This document shows, in pieces, positions 1 to 5,976 of a DNA stretch of 6,761 nucleotides. A program made the position numbers and the translations under genes. Every line of letters begins with the position of its first letter. The stretch's first letter is position 1. The notes under the pieces were generated by a model. It was not told the DNA's origin, did not search any database, and saw nothing but the letters and a program-made list of their open reading frames with translations. The DNA comes from Verrucomicrobiales bacterium (GTDB lineage: Bacteria; Verrucomicrobiota; Verrucomicrobiia; Limisphaerales; F1-80-MAGS106): positions 1-6,761 of the forward strand of contig CANLCA010000156.1 in assembly GCA_947487925.1 (NCBI GenBank), given 5' to 3'.

Positions 1-199
1 ACAACACGGCATCCAGGCCGGGATGATACACGGCTCCGGGCACGTTTTGGGGCCGCCAGCGTTGCACCGGCAAAAGTGATGTCCAACGGTTGGTGGTTAA
101 ATCCAATTCCCAAAGGTCGTTGAGCTGGTGGAATTGTCCGTCGTAATCCGTTAAACCGGGAACGGGATTGCTTTGCTTGCCGCTGGCGTTTCCGCGGCC
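1..199 (-). pseudogene. Kelch-repeat protein fragment, no visible start, runs off left edge
   Basis: The minus strand is open for 66 codons from 199 down to the window edge. It contains HQLNDLWELDLTTNRWTSL, which fits the Kelch beta-propeller blade pattern (N-D-L-W, then D-L, then T-x-x-W). PGAVYHPGLDAVL follows and resembles the start of the next blade (usually H-S-A-V-Y-D-P-x-x-D). Kelch domains usually bind proteins or sugars, or form extracellular propellers. The frame is closed upstream by TGA (rc of 200-202), and I find no ATG or GTG between that stop and the Kelch motif. The piece therefore lacks its own N-terminus: it is a remnant, a frameshifted gene, or the result of a sequence error. 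The neighbouring minus-strand frames at 203-300 are open but show nothing I recognise. The Kelch identity is fairly well supported; the pseudogene status is inferred from the missing start. Confidence 0.5.
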
Positions 200-202
200 T
201 CA

Positions 203-379
203 AAACCAATTGTGCCTGAACGTCTTTTGGGATCGTCCAGAGTCGATATGAAGTGCCTACACCCAACAGGAGGCCTCTTCAACTCGCGGGCGCGGGCGAC
301 CTCGTTCCTTCAAAACCCCCGGGTAGCCGTTTGATTTGACTGGCCAAGCGGGGGATCGAGTCCTTACATTTCCTTTCTT
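203..379. other. Intergenic stretch upstream of prfB, no supported gene
   Basis: This stretch lies between the Kelch fragment (minus strand) and prfB (plus strand) and must hold the prfB promoter. I could not pick out a convincing -35/-10 pair. A 28-codon ATG frame at 248-334 and a TTG frame at 336 are present, but neither has family support or a ribosome binding site. The bases just before the prfB ATG (361-379) are pyrimidine-rich, with no GGAGG-like site at the usual distance. Confidence 0.4.
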
Positions 380-1523
380 ATGTTTGACGGGATTCGCCAA
401 CAAATCGCTGAACGTTCGGAAAAGCTGGGCCAGTTACGGAGGTTTCTTTGACGTCGCCGGAGTACAGAAGCGTCTAGACGAGTTGGACGCAATCATGGCG
501 GGTGATTCTTTCTGGACCAACCAGGACCGGGCCCAGGGGTTGATAGAGGAATCCAACCGGCTGCGCAGGAAGATTGACCCAATCCTCGAATCCGAGAAGC
601 GCATTGAGCACTTCCTAGAGATGGCCGAACTGGGTGATTCGGAACCTGAAGCCGCCCAGATGACCCTTCAGCAGGAGATCGAGGCTGATCTGGCGGTGTT
701 CTCCAAGGATCTCGACAACGTTGAGCTCAAGGTGCTGCTCGTGGGACCCCACGATCGGAACAACTGCATTTTCAGCATCAATGCCGGAGCCGGCGGGACG
801 GAGTCGTGCGATTGGGCTAACATGTTGTTGCGAATGTATCAGCGGTGGTGCGAGCTGCGGGGCTGGGAAGTGGAGGTCACCGACGCCCTGGCCGGGGAGA
901 CCGCTGGGTTGAAGAGCGTGACTTTGATGATCCGTGGCGAGAACGCCTATGGATTTTGCAAAGCGGAGCGTGGCGTGCACCGGCTTGTGCGAATCTCCCC
1001 ATTCGATTCCAACAAGCGACGGCACACGAGCTTTGCGAGCGTGGACGCGATCGCTGAAGTGGAAGAGGCGGGCGAGATTGTCATCCCTCCGGGCGAGTTG
1101 CAGGTCGACACTTTTCGGGCGGGTGGAAAAGGGGGACAGAATGTGAACAAGGTGGAGACAGCCGTGCGCATTACGCATTTGCCCACCGGCACGGTCGCCG
1201 CCTCGCAAGCACAGCGGTCCCAATTGCAAAATCGGGCGACGGCCATGAAATTGTTGTTGTCCAAGCTCTACGCGCAGCGGTTGGACGCTCAAAAGGCGGA
1301 GATGGAACGGTTTTATGGCGAGAAAGGCAGCGTCTCTTGGGGCAACCAGATCCGGAGCTATGTTTTCCAACCTTATCGCATGGTGAAGGATTTGCGAACA
1401 GGTGTCCAAACCAGCGATGTCCAGGGTGTGATGGATGGTGATTTGGATGCTTTTGTGAACGCCTGGCTCCGCGCGGGCGGGCCGATGAAACGGATGGCGG
1501 GAGTCAAGGATGAGGAGGATTAG
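380..1523 (+). CDS. prfB: Peptide chain release factor 2 (RF2), expressed by +1 programmed frameshift
   Basis: RF2 recognises UGA and UAA stop codons in the ribosomal A site and triggers peptidyl-tRNA hydrolysis. The true gene is join(380..448, 450..1523), giving 380 residues against about 365 for E. coli RF2. The zero frame starts at ATG 380, encodes 23 residues (MFDGIRQQIAERSEKLGQLR, then RFL) and ends at TGA 449-451. Skipping T449 resumes at GAC 450. The second frame then shows the coiled N-terminal domain, the codon-recognition tripeptide SPF at about residues 206-208, and the catalytic GGQ at about 251-253 within RAGGKGGQNVNKVETAVRI. Both motifs sit within one residue of their E. coli positions, which supports this start and shift. 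The C-terminus carries a charged tail (about 15 residues, ending in KDEED) beyond the E. coli end. A TTG-initiated reading from 336 would avoid the shift but has no family support. trpC follows after 23 bases, so co-transcription is likely. Confidence 0.96.
437..452 (+). promoter_or_regulatory. prfB: RF2 programmed +1 frameshift site (SD-like CGGAGG, slippery CTT, TGA, C)
   Basis: The bases CGGAGG (437-442), TTT (443-445), CTT (446-448), TGA (449-451) and C (452) reproduce the known RF2 recoding signal: an internal Shine-Dalgarno element three bases before the slippery CUU, then a weak UGA-C stop. When RF2 is scarce, termination at UGA is slow. tRNA-Leu then slips from CUU to UUU, and translation continues in the +1 frame at GAC. 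The site is therefore a translational autoregulator of RF2. The spacing matches the E. coli arrangement (AGGGGG-UAU-CUU-UGA-C). Confidence 0.96.
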
Positions 1524-1546
1524 GATCGAACTTCTGACCTAAGCCG

Positions 1547-2356
1547 ATGAACATTCTGGACAGGATTATTGAGGAAAAGCGTCTTGAAGTCATGCGTCTT
1601 GCCCAGGGCGCAGTGGGCACGGATCAGCTTCGCGAGGCCTTGCGCCGGCGCGGCGGGGTGCGAGATTTTTTTAGGGCCCTGGAGTCTCCGCGTCAGGGGG
1701 ATATTGGATTGATCGCCGAGATCAAGAAAGCTTCGCCTTCAGCGGGGGTGATCCGAGCGGACTTTGACCCGGTGCGCATCGCCCTGGCTTATGAGAAAGC
1801 GGGTGCTTCCTGCCTGTCTGTGTTGACGGATGAGAAGTTTTTTCAAGGTTCACTGAGTTTTTTAAAAGCCATCCGAACTGCCGTGGATCTGCCGCTTTTG
1901 AGGAAGGATTTCATCATTGATGAACGCCAGATTTTAGAGGCAGTGGAGTGGGGGGCTGACGCGATCTTGTTGATTGTGGCGATTTTGACCGACGCGCAGT
2001 TGGGGCATTTCCACCGGATAGCCTGCGAGGCGGGGTTGTCGGTGCTGGTTGAAGTGCATGACGCAACGGAACTTCACAGGGCTCTGGCGACGGGAGCGCG
2101 GTTGATCGGTGTCAACAACCGCGACCTTAAAACATTCAAGGTTTCCCTGGGGACGACGGAGGCATTGGCGGAGATCATGGCACTCCATTCATCAGGTCGG
2201 CCGGCGTCCATGCTTGTGGCCGAGAGTGGCATTCACACACGAGGCGATGTGGAGAGGTTGAAGCGCTGCGGCTCCGGGGCGATTCTGGTGGGTGAGTCCC
2301 TCATGCGCTCGGGCGATATTGAGAAGCAAGCCCGAGCCCTGCTGGGTTTGGCTTAG
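1547..2356 (+). CDS. trpC: Indole-3-glycerol-phosphate synthase
   Basis: This cytosolic TIM-barrel enzyme converts CdRP (carboxyphenylamino-deoxyribulose phosphate) to indole-3-glycerol phosphate, with loss of CO2 and water, in tryptophan biosynthesis. The 269-residue length is typical of the monofunctional enzyme. Family motifs appear in order: N-terminal ILDRIIEEKRLEV; LIAEIKKASPSAG with Glu58 and Lys60; LPLLRKDFIID with general-acid Lys120; VLVEVHD with Glu169; IGVNNRDL with Asn190 and Arg192; and VAESGIH with Glu226 and Ser227. These match the catalytic and phosphate-binding set known from the Sulfolobus enzyme. The ATG start gives the expected N-terminus, but no Shine-Dalgarno site lies just upstream. 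The gene follows prfB by 23 bases. Its TAG stop (2354-2356) borrows its last base from the inserted repeat element that separates it from trpF. Confidence 0.96.
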   Translation: MNILDRIIEEKRLEVMRLAQGAVGTDQLREALRRRGGVRDFFRALESPRQGDIGLIAEIKKASPSAGVIRADFDPVRIALAYEKAGASCLSVLTDEKFFQGSLSFLKAIRTAVDLPLLRKDFIIDERQILEAVEWGADAILLIVAILTDAQLGHFHRIACEAGLSVLVEVHDATELHRALATGARLIGVNNRDLKTFKVSLGTTEALAEIMALHSSGRPASMLVAESGIHTRGDVERLKRCGSGAILVGESLMRSGDIEKQARALLGLA

Positions 2357-2515
2357 GAGCCGTCAATAAATAAAGTTTACAAGATCGCGCCGACATTTTT
2401 GTCGTGGACGAGACGCGAGCGAGGCGCATATCCCCTGTGATCTGCAACGAGTGAGCAACGAAGTCCATGGCCAAAAGGGCAAGCGAGGTTGCAAAGGTTA
2501 TTAATTGACGGCTCC
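2356..2515. mobile_element. 160-bp MITE-like element with terminal inverted repeats
   Basis: The stretch starts GGAGCCGTCAATAAATAA and ends with the near-complement TTATTAATTGACGGCTCC. Aligning the left end with the reverse complement of the right end gives 27 matches in the first 33 positions, including 12 perfect terminal bases. TTA directly flanks both ends (2353-2355 and 2516-2518), consistent with a 3-bp target duplication. The interior has no protein frame of note but contains a small perfect hairpin, CGACA-TTTT-TGTCG (2391-2404). This size and structure fit a non-autonomous miniature inverted-repeat element moved by a transposase elsewhere. An extended repetitive palindrome that folds in RNA is the alternative. 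It lies between trpC and trpF and may attenuate or process the shared transcript (inference). Confidence 0.75.
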
Positions 2516-2547
2516 TTAGTTCCAGGTCATTCAAAGCTCTTACCCAG

Positions 2548-3180
2548 ATGAGAACTCGGGTCAAAATTTGCGGGATTACAAATGAAACGGATGCCCGGAT
2601 GGCGGTGGACGCCGGTGCCGACGCGCTCGGTTTTGTCTTTTTTGAAAAGAGCCCCCGTTGCGTGAGTGTGGACGCTGTGAAGAGGATCATTGAGGGACTG
2701 CCGCCATTTGTTTCCAAGGTTGGCGTGTTCGTGAATGCAACGCTGGTGCAGATTCAGGAGACGGTTGTTGAGTGCGGGTTGGATACGGTGCAACTTCACG
2801 GGGATGAGACTCCTGAGTTTGTGTCTGCGATCTCGTTTGCCAGGTGCTACAAGGCTTTTAGGATTCAGAGCGAAGAATCGTTGACCCAGCTGGGCGCATT
2901 CCGCACTTGTGCGTGGCTTCTGGACAGTTACGTGCCAGGACAGATGGGCGGCAGTGGGGAGGTGTTCAACTGGGAGTTTGCCAAGTCCGCTGTCCAGTTG
3001 GGCCGTCCGGTGATTCTGGCTGGAGGGTTACAGAGTGAAAATGTGGGCGGAGCGATTCGTCAAGTAAGGCCCTATGCGGTGGACGTCTCGAGCGGCGTGG
3101 AGGCGGCTCCGGGCCGCAAGGATCCGGACAAGGTCAGGCAGTTCGTCAGAGAGGCGATAAAAGGCTGGGCAACGGCTTAA
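2548..3180 (+). CDS. trpF: Phosphoribosylanthranilate isomerase
   Basis: TrpF carries out the Amadori rearrangement of N-(5'-phosphoribosyl)anthranilate to CdRP, the substrate of the trpC product encoded just upstream. The 210-residue length is typical of the monofunctional TIM-barrel enzyme. Signature parts are VKICGIT near the N-terminus with catalytic Cys8, VQLHGDE at 81-87, LLDSYVPGQMGGSGEVFNW with catalytic Asp126 and the GGSG loop at 134-137, LAGGL at 157-161, and the phosphate-binding DVSSGVE at 179-185 followed by PGRKD. ATG 2548 places KICGIT where the family has it. No Shine-Dalgarno site is visible before it. Only 28 bases separate trpF from the right TTA duplication of the inserted element, so the ancestral trpC-trpF gap was probably about 29 bases, as expected in an operon. 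Confidence 0.96.
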   Translation: MRTRVKICGITNETDARMAVDAGADALGFVFFEKSPRCVSVDAVKRIIEGLPPFVSKVGVFVNATLVQIQETVVECGLDTVQLHGDETPEFVSAISFARCYKAFRIQSEESLTQLGAFRTCAWLLDSYVPGQMGGSGEVFNWEFAKSAVQLGRPVILAGGLQSENVGGAIRQVRPYAVDVSSGVEAAPGRKDPDKVRQFVREAIKGWATA

Positions 3181-3221
3181 CGGTTTGATACAGGTACGGC
3201 ATTCCTGGTTCGACAAGGGCG

Positions 3222-3256
3222 CAAGGGCTTCGTTTCGTGGCCCTTGTTTTGTCTTT
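3222..3256 (+). terminator. Rho-independent terminator after trpF
   Basis: CAAGGGC (3222-3228) pairs perfectly with GCCCTTG (3240-3246) across an 11-base loop and is followed at once by TTTTGTCTTT. The stem begins about 40 bases after the trpF stop, as expected for the end of the prfB-trpC-trpF transcript. A second copy of CAAGGGC at 3214-3220 could form an alternative 5' arm. The hairpin also argues against starting the downstream epimerase at GTG 3237, which lies inside the loop. Confidence 0.75.
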
Positions 3257-3278
3257 GCCCGAAGGGCATTGTGACACT

Positions 3279-4466
3279 ATGAATTCGCAGGCATCACAAC
3301 GAAGATTAAACTTGGTTCCCGCCCTGGTTTTAGCCGCCGCGGTGTTCTGTTTTAGCGGTTGCCAAACCTCGGACTCCACCGTGAATAGGAGCGGTTCAAA
3401 TAGGAGGTTTGAAATGACAAAGACGTTGTTTGGTAAAACTACGGAAGGTGTGGCGGTGGACATCTACACCCTGAAGAACAGCCATGGCATGGTCGCCCGA
3501 ATCATGACGTACGGGGCGACCTTGACGGAGCTCCACGTGCCTGACAGGGATGGGAAAATGGCGGACGTGACCCTTGGTTTCGACAATTTGGAGGCTTATC
3601 TGAAAGGGCACCCCTTTTTCGGCTCCACGGCGGGGCGTGTGGCGAATAGGATCGCGAAAGGGCAATTCACGCTGAACCAGAAAAATTACACGCTGGCTGT
3701 GAACAACGGTCCCAACCATCTCCACGGAGGCGTGAAAGGTTTCGACAAGAGGGTTTGGAATGCCAGCACACGGGTCAGCGATGCTGGGGTGTCGGTGGAC
3801 TTCACGTATCGCAGTCCGGACGGCGAGGAGGGCTATCCCGGAAATCTCGATGTGAAGGTGTCCTACACTCTCACGAACAAGGATGAGTTGCGCATCGATT
3901 ACGAGGCCAAGACGGACGCGGACACCCCGGTGAACCTGACCAATCACGCCTATTTCAACCTCGCCGGGCCGACAGGGGAAACCATGTTGGGTCACGAACT
4001 TCAAATAGAGGCGGACCAATACACCCCCGTGGATGCGACAAGCATTCCGCTAGGCGATCACAAGCTGGTGAAGGGCACCGTGATGGACTTCACGAAACCG
4101 ACCGTCATTGGTGCTCGCATCAACGACGTGGGAGGCGACCCAGGCGGTTACGATCACAACTACGTCCTGAACAAACCCGTCACGGGAGCGCTCAGCCTTG
4201 CCGCAAAAGTTTACGAACCCAGAAGCGGACGTGTGATGGAAGTCCTCACGACCGAACCGGGAGTGCAACTTTATACAGGGAATTTCCTTGATGGTTCGCT
4301 CACCGGAAAGTCCGGGCAGCGCTACGTCAAGCGTTACGGATTTTGTTTGGAATGCCAGCATTACCCGGATTCCATCAATCAGCCGAAGTTCCCCACCGTC
4401 GTGCTGAAACCGGGCCAGACCTACCGTCAAACGACCGTCCATCGGTTCAGCGTTCGGAAGAGCTGA
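3279..4466 (+). CDS. galM: Aldose 1-epimerase (mutarotase), probable lipoprotein
   Basis: Mutarotase interconverts the alpha and beta anomers of aldoses such as galactose and glucose. From ATG 3279 the protein has 395 residues, about 50 more than a cytosolic GalM. The extra part is a signal sequence: RR near residues 7-8, the hydrophobic stretch LVPALVLAAAVFCF, then SGC with a candidate lipidation Cys28. The Phe at -3 departs from the usual Leu/Val/Ile lipobox. Catalytic motifs are complete: NHLHGGVKGFDKRVW with His149, NLTNHAYFNLAG with general-acid His223, GGYDHNYVL with substrate-binding Asp292, and TTEPGVQLYTGNF with general-base Glu326. It should act in the periplasm or on a membrane face, perhaps on sugars from polysaccharide breakdown. 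An in-frame GTG at 3237 would put 14 polar residues ahead of the signal and lies in the terminator, so I reject it. The gene is probably monocistronic. Confidence 0.93.
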   Translation: MNSQASQRRLNLVPALVLAAAVFCFSGCQTSDSTVNRSGSNRRFEMTKTLFGKTTEGVAVDIYTLKNSHGMVARIMTYGATLTELHVPDRDGKMADVTLGFDNLEAYLKGHPFFGSTAGRVANRIAKGQFTLNQKNYTLAVNNGPNHLHGGVKGFDKRVWNASTRVSDAGVSVDFTYRSPDGEEGYPGNLDVKVSYTLTNKDELRIDYEAKTDADTPVNLTNHAYFNLAGPTGETMLGHELQIEADQYTPVDATSIPLGDHKLVKGTVMDFTKPTVIGARINDVGGDPGGYDHNYVLNKPVTGALSLAAKVYEPRSGRVMEVLTTEPGVQLYTGNFLDGSLTGKSGQRYVKRYGFCLECQHYPDSINQPKFPTVVLKPGQTYRQTTVHRFSVRKS

Positions 4467-4533
4467 CCCCGGCGTGTGGTCGGGTCTTTGCGAGTTTAGA
4501 CTTTCCGCAGCGGCCGCGCGTCGGCACCATGAA

Positions 4534-4609
4534 CTTGTAGGAGCCGACGTAAGGAGGCTTTGAGATTCGAGGCGCCAAAACTGAGTCTCCTTACGTCGGT
4601 TCCAACAAG
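4534..4609. repeat. 76-bp near-perfect inverted repeat between convergent genes
   Basis: The left arm at 4534-4559 and the reverse complement of 4584-4609 agree at 23 of 26 positions. The core GACGTAAGGAG in the left arm is answered by CTCCTTACGTC in the right arm. The 24-base loop contains the palindrome GGCGCC. The repeat ends five bases from the hydrolase stop and begins about 67 bases after the epimerase stop, so it could act as a two-way transcript end, although neither side has a clear T-tract. Its outer sequence TAGGAGCCG is shared with the left end of the 160-bp element at 2356, which suggests a dispersed miniature element rather than a simple terminator. Confidence 0.75.
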
Positions 4610-4614
4610 CCAGT

Positions 4615-5163
4615 TTATCGCTGCGCCACGCGGTTCACCATGTCCCTGATGGTGTTCACCACGAGATCCGGTTCTTCCCAGATAATCCCGTGATCGCTGC
4701 GTTCGGTGACGATATGGCGCGCTCCAGGAATCCTGGCGCTCCATCGTTTGTGCGCTGACAACCATTGCGGCCGAAGCCTGGGATCCATTTCGCCAAACGG
4801 ACGCATGGCTGTAATGAGGGTGAGCGGGCATTTCGGGAGCGCGGCGGCGCGCGCCTGATCCAGCGACACGTAGGTGCAGGCGAATTCGTTTTGCTCCGCC
4901 TCGTCTCTTGGGCTTGGCCGGTTCACGTCAGGTCGATGCACTTTGAGCCAGTCGAACGTCTCCTCCTGGCTCGGATCGATCAGAACCAGGCCGCTCACTT
5001 CGCCCGGATAGAGGTCGGTGAAGACGCGTGTGTAAGGGCCTCCGAACGAATAGCCAACTAGCACGTAAGGCGGCTTCAGATTCGCTGCTTGTAACAAGCC
5101 ATGGAGTTCCGTGGCGATGTGGCGTGCGTCACGCGGTGGCAGGCCGGGGTCCGATCCGCCTGT
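4615..5163 (-). pseudogene. Alpha/beta hydrolase remnant lacking its N-terminal third
   Basis: The frame reads SDPGLPPRDARHIATELHGL, the segment that normally precedes the nucleophile in alpha/beta-fold hydrolases. Then come VGYSFGG, the G-x-S-x-G nucleophile elbow, LVLIDPSQEE, and a C-terminal SDHGIIWEEPDLV with the probable catalytic His. The family normally begins some 70-90 residues earlier, with strands carrying the oxyanion hole and the Y-D-R-A-G-x-G-x-S-D-P-G motif. Here the match stops at TGGSDPG, where an in-frame TGA (rc of 5164-5166) closes the frame. No ATG or GTG lies between that stop and the nucleophile; the only start is TTG at 5097, which would give 160 residues without half the core sheet. 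Upstream sequence in the other frames does not restore the missing part. I therefore read it as a 5'-deleted gene; a substrate cannot be assigned. Confidence 0.7.
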
Positions 5164-5166
5164 TCA

Positions 5167-5372
5167 ACCGATCATGGCAGTGGCCCCGGAGGAGCGATGG
5201 ATTTGTTTTGGTCAACCCTGTCCCTATGTGTCTTTTACGTTCTTTGCGGTTAAATGAACTCGCGGATAAAGCTTCAGTGTTCTTTGCTTCGATTCCTGCG
5301 TGAGAATCTTCGATCAAGTTGGTTTGCTTTTGACCACTTGTCATTTCAGTTGGTGAGTGACAGATTCAGGAT
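5167..5372. other. Gene-free stretch between hydrolase remnant and hicB
   Basis: I see no supported gene here. On the minus strand the segment around 5230-5255 reads TTTAACCGCAAAGAACGT, a form of the degenerate AACCGCAAAGAACG-type intergenic sequence that recurs in some bacterial genomes. It lies on the side where the hydrolase lost its 5' end. The hicBA promoter must also lie in the right part, but I could not identify clear -35/-10 boxes. Confidence 0.35.
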
Positions 5373-5579
5373 ATGGAAATCGTGTTTAGCATTACGCAGG
5401 AGGCTGACGGTGGTTTTGTGGCGGAGTGTTTGTCACATGACATCTTCACGCAAGGGGACAATTGGGAACAGTTGCGGAAGAATGTGCAAGAGGCGGTATC
5501 CGCCTACTTTTTCGATCAAGCCAAGCCCGCGCGCGTGAGGCTCCATTTGGTGCGAGATGAACTGCTGGTTGGAACATGA
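5373..5579 (+). CDS. hicB: HicB-family antitoxin (short form)
   Basis: The 68-residue protein matches the HicB/UPF0150-type partial RNase H fold that neutralises HicA: MEIVFSITQEADGGFVAECL, then HDIFTQGDNWEQLRKNVQEA, and a closing RVRLHLVRDELL. In this family the small beta-alpha fold binds the toxin and covers its active site. Longer HicB proteins add a C-terminal ribbon-helix-helix or helix-turn-helix domain that represses the operon. That domain is absent here, so self-repression would need another mechanism. The gene comes first, and its TGA stop overlaps the toxin ATG by four bases (ATGA at 5576-5579), which indicates translational coupling. AGG (5368-5370) lies only two bases before the ATG, too close to be an ideal ribosome binding site. 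Confidence 0.85.
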   Translation: MEIVFSITQEADGGFVAECLSHDIFTQGDNWEQLRKNVQEAVSAYFFDQAKPARVRLHLVRDELLVGT

Positions 5580-5812
5580 AATTGCCGCGTGACTTGAGCG
5601 GATTGGAACTTATCCGGCTGCTCACCAAAAACTACGGCTATCGTCGCCTCAATCAGGAAGGCAGCCACATTATTCTTCAGACCGAATCTCCACAGCATCA
5701 TCGTATCGCCGTTCCCGATCACAATCCGCTACGCCTCGGAACTCTCAACGCGATCCTGAACTCTGTGTCCCGCGCCAAAGGCATCGGCAAGGACGAAATC
5801 TTGGGATCTTGA
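5576..5812 (+). CDS. hicA: HicA-family mRNA interferase toxin
   Basis: The 78-residue protein fits the HicA (YcfA) double-stranded-RNA-binding-like fold, which cleaves mRNA and arrests growth when free of HicB. Visible parts are the N-terminal helix with SGLELIRLLTKNYGYRRLNQ, the active-site strand EGSHIILQ with catalytic His31, the basic strand RIAVPDHNPLRLGTLNAIL, and the C-terminal helix AKGIGKDEILGS. The length is typical. It overlaps hicB by ATGA and has no clear ribosome binding site of its own, so its synthesis should depend on antitoxin translation. The order antitoxin-toxin is the reverse of the E. coli hicA-hicB operon, though it is known in other lineages. The catalytic His is kept, so I expect an active toxin. 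Confidence 0.87.
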   Translation: MKLPRDLSGLELIRLLTKNYGYRRLNQEGSHIILQTESPQHHRIAVPDHNPLRLGTLNAILNSVSRAKGIGKDEILGS

Positions 5813-5976
5813 TGAAGTGGATCGCATGTCAGACTCGCCTCCGGATGTGAGTTGAGCATTGGGAACACGTCCGAGTAGACGCGCGGAATCGGCCACAGGC
5901 TTTTTCGAATTGAGTTCACCCAAGGCTTGCGGCAACTTTGTTTTAGCTTCCCATAACCACGAATAAGAAAAAGAGC

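Noticed and set aside
248..334. 28-codon plus-strand ORF upstream of prfB
   Set aside because: It has no ribosome binding site and no recognisable family, and its composition looks like chance reading of intergenic sequence.
336..448. TTG-initiated continuous reading of prfB
   Set aside because: The 38 residues before the frameshift point resemble no RF2. The ATG 380 frame gives the correct N-terminus and ends at the recoding TGA.
615..1409. 264-codon minus-strand frame inside prfB
   Set aside because: It is antisense to the conserved RF2 core, including SPF and GGQ, with no recognisable domain.
3237..3278. GTG 3237 as the start of the aldose epimerase
   Set aside because: It lies in the loop and stem of the trpF terminator and adds polar residues before a clear signal peptide beginning at ATG 3279.
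4465..4489. GACCC/GGGTC hairpin followed by TTT at the epimerase stop as a terminator
   Set aside because: The stem is only five base pairs with a 12-base loop and a three-T tail, and it overlaps the stop codon; too weak to call.
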